Shown: positions 1 to 8,409, counted from the first letter of the stretch. The stretch is DNA of 23,466 nucleotides from CAYNNP01 sp964398215 (GCA_964398215.1 CAYNNP010000083.1:1-23466), one strand, 5' to 3'. Notes: a model not told the origin generated them from the letters alone. Program-made: numbers and translations.

Positions 1-49
1 TAGCCGCGGGCCTTGTGGTGATAACGCAACCCTTCGAGGCCCGTGGCTA
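1..49. repeat. Imperfect palindrome at window edge
   Basis: Bases 1-13 (TAGCCGCGGGCCT) can pair with bases 37-49 (AGGCCCGTGGCTA): 12 Watson-Crick pairs and one G-U wobble on the plus strand, around a 23-base loop. The element touches the window edge and may extend beyond it. It lies downstream of the last gene of the nitrate operon. Neither orientation has a T-run after the stem, so it resembles a dispersed intergenic palindrome more than an intrinsic terminator. Membership of a planctomycete repeat family is inference. Confidence 0.45.
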
Positions 50-91
50 GCGCCAACGGCTCACAAAAATGTGCCACGTAACTAAATCAAC

Positions 92-108
92 AAACTCTTG
101 ACGAGTTT
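92..108 (-). terminator. Weak hairpin after the nitrate operon
   Basis: Read on the minus strand, AAACTC, loop GTCAA, GAGTTT forms a perfect 6-bp stem starting 17 bases past the stop codon of the FeS-FAD reductase gene. It is followed by GTTGATTT, only a weak U-tract. It is placed as a terminator of the operon would be, but the stem is short and AT-rich, so efficiency is doubtful. Confidence 0.35.
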
Positions 109-124
109 CACTACGGCAGAGACC

Positions 125-1735
125 TTAATAGACGTCGCGGACGTACTTTTGATTCTCACTCATCTTTTCGACGTATGCTTTCGCCTCTGCTTCGGTCATG
201 CCACCGTGCTGGGCAATGATTGACTTTAGCATTCGATCAACATCACTCGCCATTCGCGATGCGTCACCGCAGACATAAAAATGAGCGCCGCTGTGAATCC
301 ATTGCCAAACCTCGGCTCCGTTTTCACGCATTCGATCTTGCACATAGACCTTTTCGTCACCATCACGGCTGAACGCGGTATCCAATCGGTTCAACGACCC
401 GCTCTGATGCCAATCGAGCAACATATCTTGGTACAGAAAATCAAACGCTCGGTGTTGGTCGCCAAAGAACAACCAGTTGTCACCTGACGCATTGGTGGCA
501 ATCCGCTCCTGCATGAAGGCAACAAACGGTGCTATGCCGGTTCCCGGTCCAACCATGATGATGGGAATATTTGGGTCTTTGGGAACCGTGAACCCACCAT
601 GACTCGGCTGCTTGAAAACTCGAATCGAACCTCCAGCGTCAACGCGATCGGCCAGCATCGTACTGGCCACTCCCTTTCGCATTCTACCTTCAAATTCATA
701 AGCAACCTTGCCAACCGTTAGATGAACCTCATTACCAACCGACTTCATGCTGCTGGCGATTGAATACAGCCTTGGGTTCAGTGGGTCGAGTGTTTCTATC
801 AGTTCTGCTGCTGTGATAATGGCGCCTGTTGCAACTCCTATCACATCTAGAACATCAAAGCCTTCCGGGACGCCATCGTCGATCAATCGTTGAAGCACCT
901 TTTTGTCGGCCGGGTTGCTGACGCGCGCCAGGACCAGCTCGAGCAATTCGTCACTTGGGTCCTTCAAGCAACAGTCTTCGTAAAGCGCTTGTTGCAGCGT
1001 TTTGTTCTCGCCAAGCGGAGTCAACACAACGGTATCAGCGGTGTCCGAAACCCGGTCAATGATCGCTTTGACCAAATGGTCGCAATTGGTAGGGTAGACG
1101 CCCAAAGCATCGCCAACGTGATATTCGATATCGGATCCGTTAAGGTCGATCGAGACATGACGAGTATCTTTTGCAGACCCAGGCAAGTTCAACGGTCGTG
1201 ACTCAATCAACTTGGCAGGAAACGGATTCGATCGAGAGTAACCTGCTGCGGCGGAGCCTGGCGTTGAAGCTGGCGACACCGTGCCCGGTGAACTTTTCGC
1301 AGCTGAAGTACCGCCATCCTTCAACAACTGCTTGATCATCTGTTTGGTTTCTTTGCCGCCAGGACTGCACAACGTCAAATTCGATTCTTCTCCTGACGCA
1401 ATCGCCTCACTGTACGTTTTGCACAGGTAGCCGCACGAACCACAATCAAGCTGCGCCATCGCGGCCATCAATTTTCGCTCAACGGGTTGGCCCTCTGCCA
1501 ATTCCATCCGCTCGGCAATCGGAAGATCCTCATCGTGCCACGGAAAGTCATCCTCTTCGTCATCGGCTGGAGTGGGTGCAGCCGACAAAATCGATGCGGT
1601 GGTCAGACCCGCAGCCGCTAGCGCGTCGCCGGAATCAGCGTTAGGTTCAATGCCCATCAGACCCGAAAAAAAACCATTCAGCCAAGCACGTTGTTCCTCG
1701 GTAAACGGTGCGGAATCTGGAATCATGCTGCTCAT
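125..1735 (-). CDS. CysJ-like FAD/NADPH reductase with N-terminal 4Fe-4S domain, probable electron donor to nitrite reductase
   Basis: 536 aa. Residues 98-126 carry C98-G-x-C101-G-Y-L-C105 and C123-x-P-G-G, the pattern of the FeS domain (PF04060-like) that binds a 4Fe-4S cluster. Residues about 170-536 match the ferredoxin-NADP-reductase half of sulfite reductase flavoprotein: RLYS at 322-325 and GVAST at 355-359 for FAD, GPGTGIAPF at 396-404 and YVCGD at 487-491 for NADPH, and a C-terminal YVRDVY typical of CysJ. The FMN/flavodoxin domain of CysJ is absent; the iron-sulfur domain sits in its place. It is the last gene of the nitrate operon, 48 bases after nirA, so I infer that it passes electrons from NADPH through FAD and the cluster to NirA, not to a sulfite reductase. 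Residues 1-85 are acidic and low in complexity, with a motif FTEEQRAWLNGFFSG at 11-25 that resembles the NirA N-terminus. An internal ATG at codon 4 is an alternative start. Confidence 0.85.
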   Translation of the reverse strand: MSSMIPDSAPFTEEQRAWLNGFFSGLMGIEPNADSGDALAAAGLTTASILSAAPTPADDEEDDFPWHDEDLPIAERMELAEGQPVERKLMAAMAQLDCGSCGYLCKTYSEAIASGEESNLTLCSPGGKETKQMIKQLLKDGGTSAAKSSPGTVSPASTPGSAAAGYSRSNPFPAKLIESRPLNLPGSAKDTRHVSIDLNGSDIEYHVGDALGVYPTNCDHLVKAIIDRVSDTADTVVLTPLGENKTLQQALYEDCCLKDPSDELLELVLARVSNPADKKVLQRLIDDGVPEGFDVLDVIGVATGAIITAAELIETLDPLNPRLYSIASSMKSVGNEVHLTVGKVAYEFEGRMRKGVASTMLADRVDAGGSIRVFKQPSHGGFTVPKDPNIPIIMVGPGTGIAPFVAFMQERIATNASGDNWLFFGDQHRAFDFLYQDMLLDWHQSGSLNRLDTAFSRDGDEKVYVQDRMRENGAEVWQWIHSGAHFYVCGDASRMASDVDRMLKSIIAQHGGMTEAEAKAYVEKMSENQKYVRDVY

Positions 1736-1783
1736 AATTTTCTCTGGCGATGCCAGCTCTGTCTGTGTGGTGAGGTAAGTGTG

Positions 1784-3622
1784 CTAGGCAGTCGCTGTGG
1801 CGAGCGATTGCAGTTCATCAACGTTGTGGCGGTTCGTAAAATCGACAAAAGACTCATTCGGTTCGCGGTTTTGCAAGTACGTCGCGATGATCGCGATCAG
1901 CAAGTTTGGTAGTTCATCGAAAGGAACGAATTCAAACACCAATCGCCCCATTGCCTGGCGATTGCCCCAGCCGCCTCCCAAGTGCACGTGGTAGCCATCG
2001 ACCATGTCGTCACCCCGTTCGACTTGGCATCCAAGCAGCCCGATGTCGCCGATGTAGTGCTGTGCACAACTGTGATGACAACCAGTCAAGTGGATGTTGA
2101 TGGGTTCTTCTAGAGTCAGTTCCTGTTCCAGTGCGGTGGCGATTTCCATGGCATGTCGCTTCGTATCGGCGCCGGCAAACTTGCAACCCGCGCTGCCCGT
2201 GCAAGCCACTAAACCTGCCCGAAACGAACTTGCGTCGCAGCTCAAACCAAGCGATTCGATTTCCCGTATGGCTTGTTCCACATCATTGCTACGGATATTG
2301 GGGATCAGCACGTTTTGCCACACGGTAAACCGCAGTTCGCCTGTGCCGAGCGTTTCAGCAATCTGGCTCAAGCCTCTTGCCTGTTCACAGGTGATCCGGC
2401 CGACGGGTAACACAACGCCAAGATATTTTCGATCCGATTGGACTTGCGAATGGACACCAACGTGAGCCAACCGGTCTTCGTTCGTTGGAACGACCACACG
2501 TTTTGCGTCGACTTTGCGAAGCGTCCGGCCAAGCTCTTCTTCGACTTTGGCGATGAACTGATCGAAACCCCAATCATCAAGCACATATTTTAGCCGCGCC
2601 TTCTTTCGGTCCGTTCGGTCACCATGTTTGACGAACACGCGAACGATCCCACCGGCGACTTCGACACATTCGTCAGCTGCCAGCAGGACTCCCGTGGGCC
2701 GTGCAAAGTCTTGGTGCCCCGTGATACCGCCCAGCGTGAGTTGAAAGTAGACACCTGCAGGCAAATCTTCTGACGAATTTTCGGCCGGTACCGTTACTGC
2801 ATGAAAACCAATGTCGTTTGTATCGTCCAGCGCACTGACGCGGCCGCCGCCGTCAAACGCGATATTGAACTTGCGCGGCAGTCCGTACATTTCGCGATGG
2901 TTCAAAATGTAGTGGTGCATCCGTTTGGCTAACGGAATGGTCTCGATCAGTTCAGTTTCATCAATTCCAGAGAGCGGACTCGCCGTGCAGTTTCGAATGT
3001 TGTCTCCACCGCTTCCCAGATTCACGATGTCTAATTCCCGAAGTCCATAAAGAATGTTCATGGCCTCGCCTGCTGGGATTTCACGAAACTGCAAGTTGGC
3101 TCGCGTCGTCACGTCCATGTATCCGCCAGCGGATTTGTCGCCCAAGTCGGCAAGCCCGCGCAGCTGCGATGCTTGCAGCGTACCGCCGGGAAGTCGCATG
3201 CGGCACATGTAGCTGTCTTGCGCGGGCGCGACGTAGAACAGACCGTGAAATTTGGTCAGAAAGACATCTGTCTTTTTGGGAAACTCGCCAGCGTTCGCGC
3301 GGGCCTGCATTTCGTCCCACATGTCGAGCGGATTCTTGTTTTGCTTCGCTTTTTCTTCGTTGCACAGTTTTGTGCCACTGCCAACCACATCCCGCTGCGC
3401 TTGTAGGGCGATTTTTTCAGGTCCGACCGAAAGCGATTGGCCATTAATGGCTGCCCCGTTCACACCCATTGAAATTGTACTGCCCGATCGTGCGGCAGCG
3501 CCACTGAGAATGGGAAGTTTGTTGACTGCACGTGCGACATCCGTTCCCATCGTGAACCCAGAAAGGAACTGCTTTTGCGCGTCGCTGAAAGGTTGTTCTT
3601 TTTCGTTGCCAGAATCTGACAT
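1784..3622 (-). CDS. nirA: Ferredoxin-type assimilatory nitrite reductase (siroheme, 4Fe-4S)
   Basis: 612 aa; reduces nitrite to ammonium with six electrons, in the cytoplasm. The siroheme/4Fe-4S ligands are visible as C474-x5-C480 (CTGSAGC) and C515-x3-C519 (CHHSC). Other family signatures are RMRLPGG, MDVTTRANLQFREI, and NIRNCTASPLSG (208-219). The two ferredoxin-like and two haem-binding repeats of the nitrite/sulfite reductase family fit the length, with an extra N-terminus of roughly 100 residues. The frame is open upstream to 3706, but that would overlap nasA. I choose the ATG at 3622 because it leaves a 19-base gap after the nasA stop and has an AAGG-type ribosome site (AAGGCG) upstream. 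Assimilatory sulfite reductase is the main alternative, but the position between nasA and the nrt genes makes nitrite the likely substrate. The next gene probably supplies its electrons. Confidence 0.93.
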   Translation of the reverse strand: MSDSGNEKEQPFSDAQKQFLSGFTMGTDVARAVNKLPILSGAAARSGSTISMGVNGAAINGQSLSVGPEKIALQAQRDVVGSGTKLCNEEKAKQNKNPLDMWDEMQARANAGEFPKKTDVFLTKFHGLFYVAPAQDSYMCRMRLPGGTLQASQLRGLADLGDKSAGGYMDVTTRANLQFREIPAGEAMNILYGLRELDIVNLGSGGDNIRNCTASPLSGIDETELIETIPLAKRMHHYILNHREMYGLPRKFNIAFDGGGRVSALDDTNDIGFHAVTVPAENSSEDLPAGVYFQLTLGGITGHQDFARPTGVLLAADECVEVAGGIVRVFVKHGDRTDRKKARLKYVLDDWGFDQFIAKVEEELGRTLRKVDAKRVVVPTNEDRLAHVGVHSQVQSDRKYLGVVLPVGRITCEQARGLSQIAETLGTGELRFTVWQNVLIPNIRSNDVEQAIREIESLGLSCDASSFRAGLVACTGSAGCKFAGADTKRHAMEIATALEQELTLEEPINIHLTGCHHSCAQHYIGDIGLLGCQVERGDDMVDGYHVHLGGGWGNRQAMGRLVFEFVPFDELPNLLIAIIATYLQNREPNESFVDFTNRHNVDELQSLATATA

Positions 3623-3641
3623 GTAAATCGCCTTGGTGTTA

Positions 3642-5876
3642 CTACTGGTGCTTTTCGATACGGACGGCGCAGTTCTTATAAGACGGCTGTCGCGAATGCG
3701 GATCAAAGTGGGGTTGGGTAAGCTGATTGGTGATGTCGTAGTGCATCGGAATGAAAGCCTGTCCCCGCTGGATGGTTGGCGTCACAAATGCATTGGCCGT
3801 TACTGTTCCGCGCCGCGATGTAATCGTGACCGCTTCGCCCAGTCGAATGTCCAGCCGTGAAGCGTCATCTGGATTGATCTCCACGTACGCTTGGTTTGGA
3901 TATAACTTGCGCAGCATCGGACTTTTGTGAGTCCGGGTTTGCGTGTGCCACTGACTGACCGTGCCGCGACCGCTCATTAGCAACAGTGGATATTCGTCGT
4001 CGGGAGCTTCAGGCATCGGCGTGATGGAATCGACGATCAAACGAGCACGCTGATCTTGGTGAAAGAAGTTACCGTCAGTGAATAGCCGTCGATGTTGTTC
4101 AGGTTGAAATCCACCTGTTGCGTCGCCTGCAGTCCATGGCCACTGAATACCGCCACAGTTGTCGATTTGTGCGTAACCTTTGATCCCGGAAATATCACAA
4201 GGCTGCCCCGCACTAAGTCGCTGCAGAATGCGGAACACGGATTCCGGATCAGTCCATTGGGCAAACATCTCACCGACGCCCCAGTGATGTGCGATGGCGC
4301 GAAAGATATGAAAATCAGCCAACGCTTGGCCGGGAGCCTGACGAACTTTTTTGATCACACCATAGCGACGCTCGCTATTGATAAACGTGCCGTCTTTCTC
4401 ACCCCAGCCGGCTGCGGGCAACACCAAATCCGCATGCTGCGCCGTTTCGGTACTGTGGTACATGTCTTGAACGACTAGAAAGTCCAGTTTGTCGAGCAAC
4501 ATTTTGGCGTCGGTTTGGTGAATCCAGCTATGGGCAGGATTCGTAGCGACGACCCAGAGTCCACGAATCGCACCTTCGCGGATGCCTTCGATGATCTGGT
4601 CGTAGCTCCAACTCGATTCGGTTGGGATCACACTCGCATCGATGCCAAGCACATCAGCAACTTTTTCTCGATGCGATGGGTCCTCGAATCTGTGATGGCC
4701 CAGCAGATTGGTTGTATTGCTCCAAAGCCGCGATCCCATTGCATTGCATTGACCCGTGATACTATTGGCCCCAGTTCCCGGACGTCCGATGTTGCCCGTG
4801 ATCAAAGCAATGTTGATCATCGCTTGTGCTGTTCGCGTCCCTTCGTAGCTCTGGTTGACGCCCATCGTCCACCACAACGAAACCGCTTGGCCCGTGCCGA
4901 TTGATTTGGCCGCCCGGCGAATTTGATCCGCAGAAACTCCCGATTGTGTCGCTACTTGCTCAGGCGAAAAATCTTCGACATGGCGACACAGTTCGTCATA
5001 GCCAGTGGTGTGCGATTGAACAAAGTTCTGATCGACATAACCTTCCGCGATGATCGAATGTGTGATCGCGTACAACAACGCCAAGTCTGATTTAGGGGCC
5101 AACTGCAAGTGCTGTGTTGATACGGCAGCCGTTTCAGTTCGACGCGGGTCGACGACAATGATTTCGGGTTGGTGTGGATTTCGAAGCACACGTTCCCACA
5201 TAATTGGGTGACCAATGCATGGATTCGCACCAACGAAAACCAGACAATCACTTTGCTCAAAATCGTCATAGGTGTACGGCGGCGCGTCGAACCCAAAGGA
5301 CTCCTTGTAAGCGCTGACTGCGGTCGCCATGCACTGTCGTGTATTGCCGTCACCGTGCCGGATTCCCATTCCGAACTTGGTCAGTGCGCCAAGGAAGGCC
5401 ATTTCTTCGCAAGGAATCTGTCCAGTGCTTAAAAATGCCACCGATTCGTTACCGTGTTCGGCTTGGATCGACTTGAATCGAGTCGTGAATTCGGCCAGGG
5501 CAGAATTCCATCCCACCGGTTGTAGTTTACCGTCACCATTTCGCATCAGCGGCTGGACCGCGCGATCGGGAGCATCCAAGATCCGCAGTGCTTCCCAACC
5601 CTTGGGGCATGCCATTCCCAAGTTCACGGGGTACGTGGTTTCTGGCGTCAATCCGATCGCTTGATTGTCACGAATATGCAGCCTTAGCCCACAACCAGTT
5701 GAACAGTAGCCACAAGTCGCAGTGGTCGTGGCGTCGGCTTGCATGGAATCGTGTGTCATCCCAAGGCCATGTTCGCCTGGATGCAGCAACAGCTCGCGCG
5801 TCATCGTGCCGTCACGTTGCTGCAGAATTTGCGGCAGTTGTCGCTTCCCCGGATTCGATTGTGGAATGATGCTCAC
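3642..5876 (-). CDS. nasA: Assimilatory nitrate reductase, molybdopterin catalytic subunit
   Basis: 744 aa; reduces nitrate to nitrite. The Molybdop_Fe4S4 domain has C55-x2-C58-x3-C62 and C90 (ACPKGWE) for a 4Fe-4S cluster. The probable Mo ligand is C182 in NTRQCMATAV, followed by the NasA-like stretch SFGFDAPPYTYDDFEQSD. A molybdopterin-binding domain follows, and the C-terminal dinucleotide-binding domain includes SGRGTVSQWHTQTRTHK. No Tat signal is seen, so it is cytoplasmic like other NasA proteins. The start is a GTG at 5876: AAGGAG (5884-5889) stands 7 bases upstream and overlaps the stop codon of the preceding gene, which suggests coupled translation. The frame is open further upstream but would overlap that gene. 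An ATG at codon 25 is a weaker alternative. No C-terminal BFD-type 2Fe-2S extension or flavin domain is present, so a separate electron donor is needed; the preceding gene is the candidate. Confidence 0.92.
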   Translation of the reverse strand: MSIIPQSNPGKRQLPQILQQRDGTMTRELLLHPGEHGLGMTHDSMQADATTTATCGYCSTGCGLRLHIRDNQAIGLTPETTYPVNLGMACPKGWEALRILDAPDRAVQPLMRNGDGKLQPVGWNSALAEFTTRFKSIQAEHGNESVAFLSTGQIPCEEMAFLGALTKFGMGIRHGDGNTRQCMATAVSAYKESFGFDAPPYTYDDFEQSDCLVFVGANPCIGHPIMWERVLRNPHQPEIIVVDPRRTETAAVSTQHLQLAPKSDLALLYAITHSIIAEGYVDQNFVQSHTTGYDELCRHVEDFSPEQVATQSGVSADQIRRAAKSIGTGQAVSLWWTMGVNQSYEGTRTAQAMINIALITGNIGRPGTGANSITGQCNAMGSRLWSNTTNLLGHHRFEDPSHREKVADVLGIDASVIPTESSWSYDQIIEGIREGAIRGLWVVATNPAHSWIHQTDAKMLLDKLDFLVVQDMYHSTETAQHADLVLPAAGWGEKDGTFINSERRYGVIKKVRQAPGQALADFHIFRAIAHHWGVGEMFAQWTDPESVFRILQRLSAGQPCDISGIKGYAQIDNCGGIQWPWTAGDATGGFQPEQHRRLFTDGNFFHQDQRARLIVDSITPMPEAPDDEYPLLLMSGRGTVSQWHTQTRTHKSPMLRKLYPNQAYVEINPDDASRLDIRLGEAVTITSRRGTVTANAFVTPTIQRGQAFIPMHYDITNQLTQPHFDPHSRQPSYKNCAVRIEKHQ

Positions 5877-5887
5877 GCCTGATCTCC

Positions 5888-7591
5888 TTAGGTCAATGTG
5901 CCGGGCATGCGGTCGTAAACAACACTTTGAAAATACAGCACGCGTTCGACGAACTCTCCGCCGCAGATTGCGGTCGCCGCCAACGCAGCAATCCCAGCGG
6001 CCACAGTCGGCGCGGAAAAGGCGACCAGCCAAGCGACGCCCAGCAAACCGATTCCAGCCATGGCGAAGTCGCGTCGAAAGTCGGCAGTGGATTCCAAAGC
6101 TCCTGTGAACATGCGAGCTGACCGAATGTCGAATTCGTCAAATCCAGCAAGGCTTGCCGTTTGGATTTTTTGTTCCCAGGCTAGTTTGGCGACAAGCGCG
6201 GCGATGGTTGCAAACACGTAGCTGGTGGTGACCACCATCGAGGCACCGGAAAAACACATTGTGACAACGGTCCACGCGCTGCCGGCAACTACAGCAGAGC
6301 CGATGAATCGTGTGAACGTTCGAGACACTCGCCATAGCCGCCGCTGCGTCGCGACGTAGATCATTGCGCTGCAGACCAAGCCTACTATCCCGACGATAAT
6401 TGTCATTCCAAGCGTCGCCGAGGCCGCCCAATCTGGTATCAGCTGGCTGACCGAAGCAGGCACCGCATCGCCCAAAACAGGCAGCCACAACAAACCAACT
6501 GCCGCGCACAGCAGCCCCATGTATTTGCCAAGTACCACTGCTTCACGGCTTAACCAACTCGTTCGCAAGCCCAAGAAAACTCTCCAAGCACGCAGTGGTT
6601 GCCCCAAGTGCAACGGCGCAATCGCCATTCCAACACCAGCGATCAACAAGGCGACAGTCGCTGAAAAACGGGGTGCCAATTCAGAAACATCCGTCCCGAC
6701 CATCATCGTTATCGCAGCGGCAAAGCGTTCTGCAAGCAGGATTCCCACCGACGCTTGTGTCGCCACCAGCATGATTGCCAACGGCCAATGACTTTCTGCA
6801 ACTTCGTCAACTTGGTCGTCTTGCGGGGTCGCGCCCGAGACGATGTCGACATCGTTCGATTGAAAAACCGTGGTTGGTTTTGTTAGCGATGACAGCGGCG
6901 CGCCGGCGGCCAGTTTTGACTCTGGATCGATCGATTCGCCAATGTTGACAACGCTGATCGCAATCGCTTCGTTGGGGCAGGATTGGACGCAAGCAGGTGC
7001 TTCGCCTTGGCTAAGCCGTTGATGGCACATATCGCACTTTCGGACGACGCCCAATCGATCGCTGTATTTGGGTACTTCATAAGGACACATCATCATGCAG
7101 TACTTGCACCCAATGCACTGATCATCCAAGTGCCGAACGATTCCAGTTTGCGGATCTTTGTCATACGCTTTGACAGGACAACCGTTTAAGCAACCGGGAT
7201 CTTCGCAGTGATGGCACGCGGTCGTAACGTGTTGAATTCGCGCCGCTTCAGCGGGCTCGCCAATCGTCAGCGTACCGACACGTCGCCAGCTTTCGTCTTC
7301 TTCTAAACCATTCATCGTGTGGCACGCCACCACGCAGGCCTTGCATCCACTGCACTGATCCAAATCAACCTGGAACGAGTATTGTTGGCCTGGGCCAGGC
7401 GGTGTGGCTGGCAAAAGCTTTGTGTAGTAACGCGACTGCGCAGGGGTCGTGCTCGCATCCGAATCGTGCGATTTGCTGAACGATTCAACCGCTGTCAACG
7501 ATTGTTGCTCGGCGAGTAACCGTTCGATCAAGTCACCGTCGGGTGCGACAGGACTCGGCTTTTCGGAAATGATGGGAAGCACAGTCGACAT
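5888..7591 (-). CDS. Fused DmsB-like iron-sulfur and DmsC-like membrane anchor protein, probable electron donor of NasA
   Basis: 567 aa. After a linker of about 70 residues come four 4Fe-4S motifs in DmsB style: C80/83/86/90, C126/129/134/138, C159/162/165/169 and C186/189/201/205. From about residue 265 the protein becomes strongly hydrophobic, with about eight predicted membrane helices and the DmsC signature HLGQPLRAWRVFLGLRTSWL. In DMSO-reductase-type enzymes the B subunit wires the molybdenum subunit to quinol oxidised at the C subunit. Here both parts are one polypeptide and precede nasA by 11 bases, so I infer that it feeds quinol electrons to NasA. The frame is open to 7702, but that overlaps the upstream gene. 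The ATG at 7591 lies only 2 bases after that gene's TAA, suggesting translational coupling; no clear ribosome site is visible. No Tat signal is seen, so the clusters should face the cytoplasm. Confidence 0.85.
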   Translation of the reverse strand: MSTVLPIISEKPSPVAPDGDLIERLLAEQQSLTAVESFSKSHDSDASTTPAQSRYYTKLLPATPPGPGQQYSFQVDLDQCSGCKACVVACHTMNGLEEDESWRRVGTLTIGEPAEAARIQHVTTACHHCEDPGCLNGCPVKAYDKDPQTGIVRHLDDQCIGCKYCMMMCPYEVPKYSDRLGVVRKCDMCHQRLSQGEAPACVQSCPNEAIAISVVNIGESIDPESKLAAGAPLSSLTKPTTVFQSNDVDIVSGATPQDDQVDEVAESHWPLAIMLVATQASVGILLAERFAAAITMMVGTDVSELAPRFSATVALLIAGVGMAIAPLHLGQPLRAWRVFLGLRTSWLSREAVVLGKYMGLLCAAVGLLWLPVLGDAVPASVSQLIPDWAASATLGMTIIVGIVGLVCSAMIYVATQRRLWRVSRTFTRFIGSAVVAGSAWTVVTMCFSGASMVVTTSYVFATIAALVAKLAWEQKIQTASLAGFDEFDIRSARMFTGALESTADFRRDFAMAGIGLLGVAWLVAFSAPTVAAGIAALAATAICGGEFVERVLYFQSVVYDRMPGTLT

Positions 7592-7593
7592 TT

Positions 7594-8343
7594 TTAAAAT
7601 AACACCGTGGTTACACTGGCCAGAGTTTTGGATTTGAAGCAAGGAATCCCTAGACCAATCGAAAGTTTGTTTTCGGTAGTGGGTCGGCCAGCCGACAAGC
7701 AAGCTGCGTCATCGCTAAGCACGGCGCGGCCAAGCGTATGAGTCAAACCAGGTACTCCCTCGGTCACCGAAAGCGTTGTGCCCAGTTCGCGTGCGATCGA
7801 TTTGTCGTGATAGGCGGCGGAGCAGAGCGTGAACCCTTTTTCAGTCGCCTCCCACACTTCGAATCCCTTTGCGATTGGTGTTGCATCGCTGCTGATTAGT
7901 AGCACAGCAGACACGAACTCGGACCCGGCAACGGAAATCCCGATTGCGGTCGACAGCTTGCCAGCGGAAGCACCTGCGGCTCGCAGAAATCCTGGATGAC
8001 TAGAGAGATTGTCGTGAATGACGCTTTGATGCAGGTCCCAGACTTGGCCGGGTAACCCACTACCTTTCTCGAATCGTACAAACGAAGAAACATTCTTGAA
8101 TCGNNNNNNNNNNNNNNNNNNNNNNNNNNNNNNNNNNNNNNNNNNNNNNNNNNNNNNNNNNNNNNNNNNNNNNNNNNNNNNNNNNNNNNNNNNNNNNNNN
8201 NNNTTGCCGCACAGGACCGCTTCCGCAGCAAGTGCATCGAGCGCCTCGTTTTGGCTTTCGATTTCTTTAGCCGCATCAACATCGTAAACATGAAGCAGGC
8301 TAAGGAAGGGGCTGATTGCGAGAGTTGGCAAAACGTCGGACAT
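7594..8343 (-). CDS. GAF-domain protein, interrupted by a sequencing gap
   Basis: The frame reads through the 100-N gap and is otherwise open, but the gap length is arbitrary, so the 249-aa length and the joining of the two halves are uncertain. The part after the gap is GAF-like: FEKGSGLPGQVWD, then HPGFLRA and KLSTAIGISVAG, as in GAF domains of sensor proteins. A second, more degenerate half-copy follows (EGVPGLTHTLGRAVLSDD, then NKLSIGLGIPC), so the protein probably holds two GAF units. No kinase, output, ANTAR or DNA-binding domain is visible. It sits between the transporter and the reductase genes, with its stop 2 bases before the FeS/membrane gene, so it may sense a small molecule such as nitrate, or redox state, in this pathway; that role is inference. 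The start ATG at 8343 has no obvious ribosome site. Confidence 0.6.
   Translation of the reverse strand: MSDVLPTLAISPFLSLLHVYDVDAAKEIESQNEALDALAAEAVLCGXXXXXXXXXXXXXXXXXXXXXXXXXXXXXXXXXXRFKNVSSFVRFEKGSGLPGQVWDLHQSVIHDNLSSHPGFLRAAGASAGKLSTAIGISVAGSEFVSAVLLISSDATPIAKGFEVWEATEKGFTLCSAAYHDKSIARELGTTLSVTEGVPGLTHTLGRAVLSDDAACLSAGRPTTENKLSIGLGIPCFKSKTLASVTTVLF
8104..8203. other. Assembly gap of exactly 100 N
   Basis: One hundred consecutive N, the usual placeholder for a gap of unknown length in a scaffold. It falls inside the GAF-domain gene, so that gene's true length and even its reading-frame continuity are not known. Confidence 0.98.
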
Positions 8344-8409
8344 TGTGTTGTGGAGTTGATCGAAAAAAGGAGATGCGAATCGGGTCGCGCGGACACGCTT
8401 CGTGTTTGG

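Noticed and set aside
3623..3706. N-terminal extension of NirA to 640 aa
   Set aside because: It would overlap the end of nasA; the ATG at 3622 has a ribosome site and a normal intergenic spacing.
5877..6032. N-terminal extension of NasA to 796 aa
   Set aside because: It would overlap the preceding gene by about 145 bases; the GTG at 5876 has a strong AAGGAG at ideal spacing.
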